Source: Sphingomonas xinjiangensis (GTDB taxonomy: Bacteria > Pseudomonadota > Alphaproteobacteria > Sphingomonadales > Sphingomonadaceae). From it: 64,000 nucleotides of DNA. Position numbers and translations under genes: made by a program. The stretch lies in contig NZ_JACIJF010000005.1 of assembly GCF_014199255.1 (NCBI RefSeq), positions 124,001-188,000 on the forward strand. The letters are read 5' to 3'. The notes under the pieces were generated by a model, which worked only from the letters and a program-made list of their open reading frames with translations, made no database searches and was not told the origin of the DNA. Shown piece by piece: positions 53,357-62,429 of this stretch (its first letter is position 1; each line of letters starts with the position of its first letter).

Positions 53357-55695
53357 TTCGCCGGTGCGCTCATCGAGAACGGCGCTGCCGCCTTGCTGCT
53401 CGCCCAGGCGGTATTTGGCTTGCTGCCCATCACGAAGCGTAGCGTACCACCGCCGATCAGCTGCTCGCGCGACAGCCAGCTCTTGTCGTGCCGCTTGCCG
53501 TTTAGCGTGACCGACTGAATGTAGACATTGTCGGCGGTGTTGTTTTCCGCCTCGATCGACAATCGCTTGCCATTTGGCAGTGCCAGCTGGACGTTGCGGA
53601 ACAGCGGGCTACCGATAGCATATTGCCCGACCGTCGGCGTAACTGGATAGAACCCCATCGCAGAAAACACATACCATGCTGACGTCTGCCCATTATCCTC
53701 GTCGCCAGGGTAGCCGTCGGGCGTTGGCGCGTACAATTTCTTCATCACGTCCCGTACGTGATACTGCGCCTTCCAAGGTGACCCAGCCCAATTGTACAGA
53801 TAGATCATGTGCTGGATAGGCTGGTTACCATGGGCGTAATTACCCATGTTGACGATCTGCATCTCGCGGATCTCGTGGATCGTCTGGCCATAGTAGCTGT
53901 CGTCGAATAGCGGCGGCGCAGTGAAGATCGAGTCTAGCCGGTCGACAAACTTCCTGTCGCCCCCCATCAGGTCGATCAGTCCCTGCACATCTTGCATCAC
54001 CGACCAGCTATAGTGCAGCGAATTGCCTTCGGTGAACGCGTCGCCCCATTTCAGCGGATTGAACGGCGTCGACCAGCTGCCGTCCTGATTGCGACCGCGC
54101 ATCCAGCCCGACTGCGTGTCATAGAGCTTGCGATAGTTCTGCGCCTGCTTGGCGTATTTCGCCGCATCCTCCTTTTTGCCCAGCATCGCCGCCAGGCGTG
54201 ACAGCGAGAAGTCTGCCGTCGCATATTCCAGGGTCCGCGCCGCATTCTCGTTGATGCCGACGTCATAGGGCACATAGCCTAGGCGGTTGTAATATTCGAC
54301 GCCCTCGCGTCCCACGGCGTTAACGACATTGCCCTTGGCGTCGCGCGGGCGGCCTTCGGACGTGGTCGCGTTCTTGACCATCGCTTCGTACAGCGTCTCG
54401 ACGTCAAAGCCGCGCACCCCGTTGGCATAAGCGTCGGCGATCAGGTTCGCCGAATTGGAGCCGATCATCACGTTGCGGTGGCCCGGACTTGCCCATTCCG
54501 GCAACCATCCCGACTCCTTGTACGTGTTGACCAGACCCTGCATGATCTGGCTGTCGACATCCGGATACATCAGCGCGAAGAATGGGAAGACCGCGCGCCA
54601 AGTGTCCCAAAAGCCGTTGTCGGTGAACATCGGCCCGGGATGCACCTGTCCGTCATAGGGGCTGTAATGCACCGTCTTCCCTTGCGCATCGACCTCGTGG
54701 AAGGTGCGCGGGAACTGGAGCATCCGGTACAGCGCCGAATAGAAGGTCTTGCGCGCATCCTTATCGGGATCGGCGACGCGAATGCGCGACAGTTCGGTTT
54801 CCCAGATCGCGCGCGCCTTGGCTTCGGTTTGCGCGAAGCTATCGCTACCGACTTCCTGGGTGAGGTTCCGTTCAGCCTGTTCGGGGCTGATGAAGGAGGA
54901 GGCGACCTTCACGCCCACCTGCTCGCCCCGTCTGGTCTTGAAACTGACCACCGCGCCGACATGGGCGCCTTCGCTTCGAGAATTGTCGCGTAATTGCCAG
55001 TTTTGATCCCAGGTGCGGCTTACGGTGAAGTCGTGATCGAATTTCGCTATGAAAAAGTTGTGAAAGTTGTGCGGGACGCCGCCGCTGTTGTTCCTTACAT
55101 ACCCTGAAATCGTTCGATTTTTCGTGTCGATATTGACCATGGAGCCTTCGTTGTAGGCGTCCAGGATGATGTGGGCGTCGTCGCTTTCGGGGAAGGTGAA
55201 GCGGAACTGGGCGGCGCGGCTGGTGGGAACGACCTCTGCCGTTACATCGTGATCGGCAAGATAAACCTTGTATCTGTAAGGCTTAGCCTCTTCCGCCTTA
55301 TGGCTGAACCAGGAGGCGCGCTCATCCTGCTTGATCCGCAAAGGGCCCGTCGTCCCCATCAATTCGAACGCGGCGTAGTCGTTCATCCAAGGGCTGGGCT
55401 GGTGCGTCTGCTTGATGCCGCTGATCTTGTTCGCGTCATAGGTATAGCCCCAGCCGCTGCCCATCTTGCCAGTGACCGGCGACCAGAAGTTCATGCCCCA
55501 TGGCACCGCCACCGCGGGATAAGTGTTGCCATAGGACAAGGTATAGTCGGAGTCGGTGCCCATCAGCGGGTTCACCAGATCGACCAGGGCTTCGCGCTGC
55601 GCGGCCTGGGCGAGCAGCGGCGCCGGCGCCACCAGCCCCAGCGTCACCAACATTGCGGTCCCGGCGCGCAGCCGCTTCACCCAAGCGTTCTTCAC
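53353..55695 (-). CDS. GH92 family alpha-mannosidase (second copy)
   Basis: 780 aa with a signal peptide (RLRAGTAMLVTLGLVAPAPLLAQA). Sections typical for the family are VNPLMGTDSDYTLSYGNTYPAVAVPWGMNFW, DNGFWDTWRAVFPFFALMYPD, and the C-terminal GDEDNGQTSAWYVFSAMGFYPV. In the latter, Asn-Gly-Gln-Thr replaces the Cys-Gly-Gln-Met of the other copy, suggesting a different linkage preference. I start at GTG 55693-55695 because a strong GGGGAGA lies directly upstream; ATG 55708-55710 has none. Operon partner of GH43, GH125 and the first GH92. Confidence 0.92.
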   Translation of the reverse strand: MKNAWVKRLRAGTAMLVTLGLVAPAPLLAQAAQREALVDLVNPLMGTDSDYTLSYGNTYPAVAVPWGMNFWSPVTGKMGSGWGYTYDANKISGIKQTHQPSPWMNDYAAFELMGTTGPLRIKQDERASWFSHKAEEAKPYRYKVYLADHDVTAEVVPTSRAAQFRFTFPESDDAHIILDAYNEGSMVNIDTKNRTISGYVRNNSGGVPHNFHNFFIAKFDHDFTVSRTWDQNWQLRDNSRSEGAHVGAVVSFKTRRGEQVGVKVASSFISPEQAERNLTQEVGSDSFAQTEAKARAIWETELSRIRVADPDKDARKTFYSALYRMLQFPRTFHEVDAQGKTVHYSPYDGQVHPGPMFTDNGFWDTWRAVFPFFALMYPDVDSQIMQGLVNTYKESGWLPEWASPGHRNVMIGSNSANLIADAYANGVRGFDVETLYEAMVKNATTSEGRPRDAKGNVVNAVGREGVEYYNRLGYVPYDVGINENAARTLEYATADFSLSRLAAMLGKKEDAAKYAKQAQNYRKLYDTQSGWMRGRNQDGSWSTPFNPLKWGDAFTEGNSLHYSWSVMQDVQGLIDLMGGDRKFVDRLDSIFTAPPLFDDSYYGQTIHEIREMQIVNMGNYAHGNQPIQHMIYLYNWAGSPWKAQYHVRDVMKKLYAPTPDGYPGDEDNGQTSAWYVFSAMGFYPVTPTVGQYAIGSPLFRNVQLALPNGKRLSIEAENNTADNVYIQSVTLNGKRHDKSWLSREQLIGGGTLRFVMGSKPNTAWASSKAAAPFSMSAPAK

Positions 55696-55715
55696 CCTGT
55701 CTCTCCCCATGTTCG

Positions 55716-56768
55716 TTACTTGGTCGCGATCGGCCGCGGCGCGACGCCTTCGCGCGTCATCACCACCGGCGCGATGGTACCATCCGCGTTGAAGACCATC
55801 CTGTCGATGGCAACCTGACGATGCTCGCCGCGGTCGGTGTCGAGCGGACGGCGATGATAAGCGATGTACCAGTCGTCGGTGCCCGGCACCTGCACGACCG
55901 AATGGTGCCCCGCCCCGCGCGCGATCGCGAAATCCTGTTTGAGGATCTTGCCCATCGGCTTGAACGGTCCCGTAGGGCTCGGCCCCATCGCGTAAGCGAC
56001 GCTGTAGTCCGGGCCGGTCCAGCCGCCCTCCGACCACATCAGATAATAGACGCCCTTGCGCTCGACCATGAACGAGCCCTCGACATAGCCGGGCGGCGTG
56101 ATCTCCTTGTACGTCGAGCCGTCCGGGAACGGCACCACCGACCTCAAATCACGGCTGAGTCGCACCACGTTGCAGTGCTGCCAGCCGCCATAATAGAGAT
56201 AGACCTGCCCATCCTTGTCGCGGAAGGCGAAGGGATCGATCGGCTGCGCGCCATTGTGGAATTTATCGATCAGCGGCTTGCCGATGGCGTCCTTGAACGG
56301 CCCACCCGGCTTGTCGCTGACCGCCAGGCCGATGCCGCCCAGTTCATTGTCGCTCTGAATGTCGTTGGCGCTGAAGAACATGTAATAGCGCCCGTTCGCC
56401 TCGATCACCGAAGGGGCCCAGATCGCATAGGCCGCCCAAGCGGCGTTTCGCACGTCGAAGACGTGGCTGTGCTTGGTCCAATGCACCAGATCGGCTGAGG
56501 AGAAGGCATTGAAGAAAGTCTGCATCCCGTAGGACGGGCGCACCGTCTTGCGCTTGCGTGCCTCCTGCTGGGCCGGCGAGAAGCGATCGGTTACATCGGG
56601 CGTGCCCGCATGATCGGAATAGGTGGGATAGATCCAGTAGCGCCCGCCGAACACCCGGAGTTCCGGATCGGCATACCAGCCCGGCACGATCGGGTTGGAG
56701 GCTGTGGCGAGCCCGCAGGCGAGCAGCGCAGTGGCGCCGAGCCCCAGGCGAAGAAGCCGCTTCATCAT
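55716..56768 (-). CDS. GH43-family secreted glycosidase
   Basis: 350 aa. The signal peptide (KRLLRLGLGATALLACGLATA) precedes NPIVPGWYADPELRVFGGRYWIYPTYS, whose YADPE aspartate is the usual GH43 base. Further motifs are IWAPSVIEANGRYYMFFSAND, FRDKDGQVYLYYG, YVEGSFMVERKGVYYLMWSEGGW (the general acid glutamate) and GAGHHSVVQ. This subgroup includes arabinofuranosidases and xylosidases. Placement among mannosidases suggests side-chain removal. ATG 56766-56768 has AAGG upstream. Confidence 0.88.
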   Translation of the reverse strand: MMKRLLRLGLGATALLACGLATASNPIVPGWYADPELRVFGGRYWIYPTYSDHAGTPDVTDRFSPAQQEARKRKTVRPSYGMQTFFNAFSSADLVHWTKHSHVFDVRNAAWAAYAIWAPSVIEANGRYYMFFSANDIQSDNELGGIGLAVSDKPGGPFKDAIGKPLIDKFHNGAQPIDPFAFRDKDGQVYLYYGGWQHCNVVRLSRDLRSVVPFPDGSTYKEITPPGYVEGSFMVERKGVYYLMWSEGGWTGPDYSVAYAMGPSPTGPFKPMGKILKQDFAIARGAGHHSVVQVPGTDDWYIAYHRRPLDTDRGEHRQVAIDRMVFNADGTIAPVVMTREGVAPRPIATK

Positions 56769-56784
56769 CTGCACCGCCTTTTCA

Positions 56785-56820
56785 AGAAAAAAACGGGTGG
56801 CTCCCGAAGGAGCCACCCAA
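56785..56820 (-). terminator. Intrinsic terminator after the TonB-dependent receptor gene
   Basis: On the minus strand GGGTGGCTCC-TTCG-GGAGCCACCC forms a perfect 10-bp stem with a TTCG tetraloop, followed by GTTTTTTT. It lies 25-60 bases after the receptor stop and only 17 bases before the GH43 start, so it could regulate read-through into the downstream glycosidase genes. Confidence 0.9.
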
Positions 56821-56844
56821 GGCGCGGAGGGGGGCCGACCGCGA

Positions 56845-59800
56845 TCAGAAGTTGTAGGAAATTCCGACATAGCCACGGCGGCCGAAATAGTTGCGATTGG
56901 TGAGGCGCGCCTTGGTGTCGTTGCCGAGATAGCTGCGCTCCTCCGACTTGGTCAGGTTGATCACCGAGGCGGTGAGCACCAGGTCCTTCATTAGCTCGAA
57001 GGACGCATTCAGATCGACCTGCTCATATGGCGCTGTGTAGACATTGAGACCCGAGGAGAGCCCGCCCACCACTTCGCCGCGACGGTTGTAGGAGGCGCGG
57101 AGCAGCAGACGCTCGTTTTCGTAAAAGATCGAGCCGTTGATCTGCGTCTTAGCGCTGCCCACCAACGCCGAGGACCCCACACTCTGGCCGTTTAGCGTGA
57201 TCTCGGCCGAGGAGGTGTCGTTGTAGGTGAAGTTAGCCTGCGCACCGAGCCCGAAGGGCAGCGTGTGCTGCGCATAGACCTCGACGCCCTGCGACACCGC
57301 GTCACCGCCATTGGCCTGAGTCGAGTAGGGTCGGATCAGCACCTGCTCCCCTGCGACGTCGCGGGTCACGTCGATGGTCAGCGGTACGACGAAGTTCTTC
57401 ACATCCTTCCGGAACGCGGTCGCGCCGACCACCGAGCCGCGGGCGAAATACCACTCGATGCCCGCGTCGTACTGCCAAGCCTGGAACGGCTGCAGGTCCG
57501 GATTGCCGCCGCTGCCCGACCAGCCCTCAAATGCACCGAATTCGGCGCGATCGAAGGTAAACTCGGGCGAGTTGAACGTCAGCGAGCGCGCTCCACCGAG
57601 GTCAGACAGCGCCGGCCGAGCAACCGTCTTTGCCACCGCACCGCGGATCAGCAGGTCGGGCGCCAGCTCATAGGACAGGTTGAGGCTGGGCAGCCAGTCA
57701 GTGTAGCTGCGTTCCCCGCCGGTGCGGACGTTGATGATGCGCTCACGCTCCGCCAGCGGCCGGATCAGACAGTTGCCGTCCGCACCCAGCGGCCGACCAA
57801 CGGTGGAGAAAGGACCGCCAGGGCCATCGACGCAATAGTCGAGATTGTAGGCGAGGCGATCGGAGGTGTCGCTCGTCTGGTTAGTCTTGGCGATGCGGAG
57901 ACCAATGTTGCCGCGGAACCCGCCGCTGCCGAAATTGATCTGGGCGTAACCGGCCCACACCTTCTCGCCGACACGGTAGAGGTTGTTCGGCTCAGGAACA
58001 CGGGTCGATTGGCCGTAGGTCGTGTTGATGTAGTTCAGGAACCGCTCGAAATCGATGCCTGGCATGATGTTGGTGGTGAAACCGCCGGTGATGTTGTCGA
58101 TCGGCTTGTCATAGAAGAACTCTGGCCGCGCCACCGCGCCGTCCGGGGTGTCCTGATACCGCCGCTGCTGGCCCTCGTAGGTCGTGTACCACTCGTTGCG
58201 GCCGGTCTCGCGCAGGATGCCTAGATCGCGCCACTTGGCACCGATCTGCACCGATCGGATGAAGCTGTCATCAAAGCTACGGGTCAGGTCGAGCTGGACA
58301 TAGCGTTGCGAAATCTTGCTGTTGTCGAAGCCCGAGTTCGTGGAGCCGATATCAACCTGCGCAATGCCGTTCTTGATGTTTTGTTGGACCGCTGGGTCGA
58401 ACTCGAAGTTCACACGTCCTTCAGAGATGTCCCAGTTGCTGTAGGTGCTGCCGTTCGCCTCCTGACCACGGATGGTGAGGCGCGGCTTGACCGCGACCTG
58501 GAAGCGGGTCGACGGGCCACCCTCCGCCTTGGTTTTGCCGAGCTTGAGCACTGCGATGAAGTGGTCGCGCTCGTAGCGAGCCTCGGTCTCAAAGGTGTTC
58601 GATACCTGCTTCTCGCGGCTATAGGTTCCCGTCAGCCAAGGCGTTTCCATGGTGCAGATCGGCGTGGTCGCGGGATTGGCGGGTGCGAGGCAGCCGGTGC
58701 CGGGCGTGGGCAACGCGAAGTTCGCCCCTTGGAAGATCGTGCCGCTCGGATCCAGCGTAGCCCCGGTGAAGAAGCGGCCATAACCCCATTCCGGCACCTG
58801 GATGCGATTGGCGATGAAGTCGCTCGAATATTGAAAGCGGAAGTAGTTGGACGTGATGGTCAGCTCGTCTGTCGGCTTAACCTGGCCAGTGACCTGAACG
58901 CCCCAGCGCTCACGATCCTGGTTGAACGCCTCGGCGGTCACCACTTGCGGTGCCCAGTAGCCCGAATAGCGCTGGCTGCCGTCGGTGGTGGCCTGACCGG
59001 TGCCGGGCCAATAAGAGATGGCGGCATCGTTCTCATACGGATTGCCATTCACATCCGTGGCGCGCGTGTTGACCACGCCGTTGGTCCGGTCGCTCCACCA
59101 GCGCCACGGGCCGGCACCGCCGCGCAGCTCGCGGTTGGATCGCTTCTGGTACACGCCGCCGACCAGCAGGCCGATGGTTTCGTCCTTGTTTTTCCAAGAG
59201 ATCTGACCAGCGAGCTGCGGTTCGAACTTCTCCGTGGTATCGGCATAGGTGCCCTCTGCCGACACGAAGCCCGACATGGAGGGCACGTCGAGCGGCCGGC
59301 GGGTGTTGAGGATGATGGTGCCGCCGACACCGCCCTCCTCGATACGCGCCTCTGGCGACTTGTAGACTTCGGTGCTGGCAATGAATGTCGACGGCAGCAG
59401 GACGTAGTTGAACGACCGCTGCGGCTGGCCGCTGTCCGCGCCCGCCAGGAAGTTGCCGTTCAATAGAGTCAGCGACAGGCCGGGCTGAAGGCCGCGGATG
59501 CTGACGCGCGCGCCCTCACCGCCGTCGCGCGTGATGACCACGCCCGGCACGCGCTGCAGCGCGTCGGCGACGTTCTTGTCGGGGAACTTGCCGACGTCTT
59601 CGGCGGTGATGACGTCAACGAAAGCGTTGGCCTCACGCTTCTGGTTCACGCTTTCTTCGAGCGAGCGGCGATAGCCGGTGACGACGACGTCTTCAGTCGT
59701 AGCTGCCTGGTTCGGATCGGAGCTATCCTGAGATGGCCCGGTGGCACCGCCCGGAGTTCCAGGGGCCTGAATGGCGGTGGCATCGCCCGTCTGCGCGCCG

Positions 59801-59922
59801 GCAGCGTCCTGCGCATAGGCTGCGGGTGCGATGCCGGCGATCATGCTCGCCGAAAGCAGCAAGGTGGACGCCAAGGTGCGGCGCCGTGCAGTGGATGTCG
59901 TGTACAGATTGAGAGCACGCAT
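56845..59922 (-). CDS. TonB-dependent receptor, carbohydrate type
   Basis: 1025 aa outer-membrane transporter. The signal peptide ends near AAYAQ. After a low-complexity linker comes a TonB-box-like EDVVVTGYRRSLEESVNQKR. The plug has VDVITAEDVGKFPDKNVADALQRVPGVVITRDGGEGARVSIRGL. The beta barrel ends in the classical aromatic C-terminus RRGYVGISYNF. Adjacent glycosidases suggest an oligosaccharide substrate. The ribosome site GGGGAGG lies upstream of ATG 59920-59922. The promoter region contains a dyad and shares a 36-bp motif with the GH2 promoter. Confidence 0.95.
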   Translation of the reverse strand: MRALNLYTTSTARRRTLASTLLLSASMIAGIAPAAYAQDAAGAQTGDATAIQAPGTPGGATGPSQDSSDPNQAATTEDVVVTGYRRSLEESVNQKREANAFVDVITAEDVGKFPDKNVADALQRVPGVVITRDGGEGARVSIRGLQPGLSLTLLNGNFLAGADSGQPQRSFNYVLLPSTFIASTEVYKSPEARIEEGGVGGTIILNTRRPLDVPSMSGFVSAEGTYADTTEKFEPQLAGQISWKNKDETIGLLVGGVYQKRSNRELRGGAGPWRWWSDRTNGVVNTRATDVNGNPYENDAAISYWPGTGQATTDGSQRYSGYWAPQVVTAEAFNQDRERWGVQVTGQVKPTDELTITSNYFRFQYSSDFIANRIQVPEWGYGRFFTGATLDPSGTIFQGANFALPTPGTGCLAPANPATTPICTMETPWLTGTYSREKQVSNTFETEARYERDHFIAVLKLGKTKAEGGPSTRFQVAVKPRLTIRGQEANGSTYSNWDISEGRVNFEFDPAVQQNIKNGIAQVDIGSTNSGFDNSKISQRYVQLDLTRSFDDSFIRSVQIGAKWRDLGILRETGRNEWYTTYEGQQRRYQDTPDGAVARPEFFYDKPIDNITGGFTTNIMPGIDFERFLNYINTTYGQSTRVPEPNNLYRVGEKVWAGYAQINFGSGGFRGNIGLRIAKTNQTSDTSDRLAYNLDYCVDGPGGPFSTVGRPLGADGNCLIRPLAERERIINVRTGGERSYTDWLPSLNLSYELAPDLLIRGAVAKTVARPALSDLGGARSLTFNSPEFTFDRAEFGAFEGWSGSGGNPDLQPFQAWQYDAGIEWYFARGSVVGATAFRKDVKNFVVPLTIDVTRDVAGEQVLIRPYSTQANGGDAVSQGVEVYAQHTLPFGLGAQANFTYNDTSSAEITLNGQSVGSSALVGSAKTQINGSIFYENERLLLRASYNRRGEVVGGLSSGLNVYTAPYEQVDLNASFELMKDLVLTASVINLTKSEERSYLGNDTKARLTNRNYFGRRGYVGISYNF

Positions 59923-60044
59923 AGCTCATTACCTCCCCATTTGGCCGCAACTGGTGCGCGACCGGTAATTTCCCACGTAGCCAAAGTGCCGATCTTAATG
60001 CCGGCTGTTGGATCTGAATCGATCTTGGCTTGGCCTCATTCAAT

Positions 60045-60080
60045 AATATGACAATTCACTTGTCAATTGCATTTGGACGC
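60045..60080 (-). promoter_or_regulatory. Bipartite motif upstream of the TonB receptor (copy 1)
   Basis: Read on the minus strand: GCG(T)CCAA(A)TGCAATTGACAA, then nine variable bases, then CATATT. The same pattern with identical spacing occurs in the GH2 promoter at 62219-62254. It contains a TTGACA hexamer and a dyad TGACAA-N5-TTGTCA next to it. It lies 122 bases upstream of the receptor start. The 203-base gap has no other feature I can support. Confidence 0.65.
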
Positions 60081-60125
60081 AGCTCGTCCACATTTCCACT
60101 TCTTCTCGCCGCGGCGGTTTCGCTC

Positions 60126-62129
60126 CTAGTTCTTGGGCCAGAGTGGCGCGGCGATCCGTGCCAACGTGTCGGCGTCCGCCTTTGCTTCCGCGCGATCGAA
60201 GGTCAGCAGACCGTTGATCTCATCCTCGACGTCGGTCGTCTGGGTATAGACTGAAGCGCTGAGGCCATGGTCGCGCGCCTGGGTGATCACGCCTTCCATC
60301 TTGCGACGATAGCGGGTGAGATAATCGCCCTTGTCCTTGGCGGCCTGGTAGCCCCAATTGTCCTTGCCCGGGCGCCAGAGATGGTTCGCGACCGGAAGGC
60401 CGATGCCGCCATACTCGCCGATTACGATTGCGCGGCGGCTCTGCCGGGCGGGCACGTTGGGCACATCCTCATAGGTGTGGATGTCGAGCACGTCCGACAC
60501 GTCGGGCGCGACGTCGAGCCAACCGCTGTCAGCGTTCACCAGCCGCGACGGATCCATGCCCTTCACATAGCGGGCGAGCGTGGCGGAGTCATACTGGCCC
60601 CAGCCTTCATTGTTGACCACCCACATCACGATCGAAGGGAAAGCGCGCAGATCGCCGATCATGTGCGTCAGTTCGTCCTGATGCTGGGCCATCATGTCGG
60701 ACGACATCACCGCCTGCGCCTTGCTGTTGCCGGTGACGAACTGATCCTCACCCCCGCCCGAGGGCATGTCCTGCCACACCAGCATGCCCAGGCGGTCGGC
60801 ATCGTAATAGAAGCGCGCCGGTTCGACCTTGATGTGCTTGCGGACCATGTTGAAGCCCGCCTTTTTCAGCCATTCGAGGTCGTAGCGCATCGCTTCCTCG
60901 GAGGGCGGCGTCCACAGGCCGTCGGGCCACCAGCCCTGATCGAGCGTGCCGTTGTGGAAGTACGGCTTGTTGTTGAGCAGCAGCGCCGGCTGGCCGGCGA
61001 CCCGGCCGGGCCCGACAGAGATCTTGCGCATCGCGAAATAGGTGTCGACGCTATCGCGCGAAGCGCCGGTGACCTGCGCGGCGGCATAGGTCGCGTCCTC
61101 GGCCGGGGTGAAGCGAGCGTCGTAGGACGAACGGTTGCGGTCCTTTTGCCCGGCATAGGGGTCGCGCACCGACACCAGCTCGGCGGTGAGATCGTAGAGG
61201 AACGGGTCTTCGGGCGACCAGAGATGCGCGCCGGGAATGGCGAGCGTCGCGCGGCGATTGGCGCGGATGAGGGTGGAGGCGATCGCCTTGCCCCCGGACC
61301 GCGCGGTGACGCGCACCGCGTCGGTATCGTCGGCCCAGGCGCTGAGCGCGACTTCGACGTCGACCACGCCGCGATCGATGTCAGGGGTGGCGCGGACATC
61401 GGCGATGTGGAGCTTGGACACCGGCTCGAGCCAGACGGTCTGCCAGATGCCGCTGACCGCGGTGTACCAGATGCCGGAGGGATCGAGGATCTGCTTGCCG
61501 CGCGGCTGGCTTCCGGCCGAGCTGGGATCGGCGACTTGGACGACCACTTCGTTCTCGCCCGCGCGAAGCTGATCGGTGATGTCGAAGCCGAAGGTGTCGA
61601 AGCCGCCCTTATGCGCGCCAACCACGGCCCCGTTCACCCAGACATGCGCCTCGTGATCGACGCCGCCGAAGTTGAGCATGACGCGCTGGCCCGACCAGCT
61701 GGCGGGCACGGTGAAGCTGCGGCGATACCAGATGCGGTCATCGGGCGTGACGCGGCGGGCGACACCAGAGAGCCGCGACTCGACCGGAAAGGGAACCAGA
61801 ATCTTGCCGTCCATCCGATCGGGCCGGACCGCATTCGCCTTTGTTATGGCATAGTCCCAGTTGCCGTTGAGGTTCTGCCACCGGTCGCGCTTGAGCTGTG
61901 GGCGAGGATAGCTGCGCCACGCGTTTTCGGGCGTGACCTGGCGCCCCCAGCGAGTGGTGACCAGCCCGGTATAGGCTGCATCGGGGCGTCCGGCGGCCTG
62001 CTGGGCCTGTTGCGCTTGCGCGACGACGGGAAGCGGCGCGGCGGCGCACAGGATCGAACCGAAGAGAAGATAATGCGACGTGCGCGTCAACCGCGCGCGC
62101 AAATGCCGGACGCCGTGCTGCTTGGCCAT
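60126..62129 (-). CDS. GH2-family beta-glycosidase (beta-galactosidase/mannosidase type), secreted
   Basis: 667 aa. A signal peptide (FGSILCAAAPLPVVAQA) is followed by a sugar-binding jelly-roll domain (DRIWYRRSFTVPASWSGQRVMLNFGGVDHEAHVWVNG), an Ig-like domain, and the TIM barrel. The barrel contains the acid/base E508 in MWVVNNEGWGQ and nucleophile E572 in VIGEYGG. This is a short GH2 without C-terminal accessory domains. It could hydrolyse beta-galactosides, beta-mannosides or beta-glucuronides; the context favours a glycan core residue. A GAGGGG site lies upstream of its ATG. Confidence 0.9.
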   Translation of the reverse strand: MAKQHGVRHLRARLTRTSHYLLFGSILCAAAPLPVVAQAQQAQQAAGRPDAAYTGLVTTRWGRQVTPENAWRSYPRPQLKRDRWQNLNGNWDYAITKANAVRPDRMDGKILVPFPVESRLSGVARRVTPDDRIWYRRSFTVPASWSGQRVMLNFGGVDHEAHVWVNGAVVGAHKGGFDTFGFDITDQLRAGENEVVVQVADPSSAGSQPRGKQILDPSGIWYTAVSGIWQTVWLEPVSKLHIADVRATPDIDRGVVDVEVALSAWADDTDAVRVTARSGGKAIASTLIRANRRATLAIPGAHLWSPEDPFLYDLTAELVSVRDPYAGQKDRNRSSYDARFTPAEDATYAAAQVTGASRDSVDTYFAMRKISVGPGRVAGQPALLLNNKPYFHNGTLDQGWWPDGLWTPPSEEAMRYDLEWLKKAGFNMVRKHIKVEPARFYYDADRLGMLVWQDMPSGGGEDQFVTGNSKAQAVMSSDMMAQHQDELTHMIGDLRAFPSIVMWVVNNEGWGQYDSATLARYVKGMDPSRLVNADSGWLDVAPDVSDVLDIHTYEDVPNVPARQSRRAIVIGEYGGIGLPVANHLWRPGKDNWGYQAAKDKGDYLTRYRRKMEGVITQARDHGLSASVYTQTTDVEDEINGLLTFDRAEAKADADTLARIAAPLWPKN

Positions 62130-62429
62130 TCGAAAGCCCCTCTTTCATGCGAAGGCGGGCAGCCCTCTCCCGTCCCGAACCGCTGTTGGCCGCGGTTCAT
62201 CGACAAGGAGCAGGATCGAATATGGAAAGACTTTTGTCAATTGCACTTGGGCGCGGATAGAGGCGCCGGAAGCGCTGCTTATGCGCGGGTATCGCGCACG
62301 TTCGTCACCTATCGCGAATCAGTAGCATAAACAGGGCCAGACCGAGCGGTGCGTGACCCCCGACACCCGCTGCCGTCATGGCCGATTCCGCAGCGAACGC
62401 CAGCGTTGCCGTGCCGCTCTATGCCAGGA
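62130..62429. other. Intergenic region carrying the GH2 promoter
   Basis: About 300 bases. The 90-125 bases before the GH2 start hold the 36-bp bipartite motif. No ORF of merit is present. The rest contains no palindrome with a T tract, so termination of the upstream luciferase-like gene is unclear. Confidence 0.55.
62219..62254 (-). promoter_or_regulatory. Bipartite motif upstream of GH2 (copy 2)
   Basis: Minus-strand GCG(C)CCAA(G)TGCAATTGACAA, nine variable bases, CATATT, matching the receptor promoter copy base for base except for two positions in the 21-base left block and the nine-base spacer. It lies 89 bases upstream of the GH2 start. Identical orientation and spacing relative to the gene argue for a shared operator or promoter element. 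Confidence 0.65.

Noticed and set aside
60267..62330. Long open frame of 687 codons opposite GH2
   Set aside because: No domain; shadow of the GH2 gene, which has full catalytic motifs.
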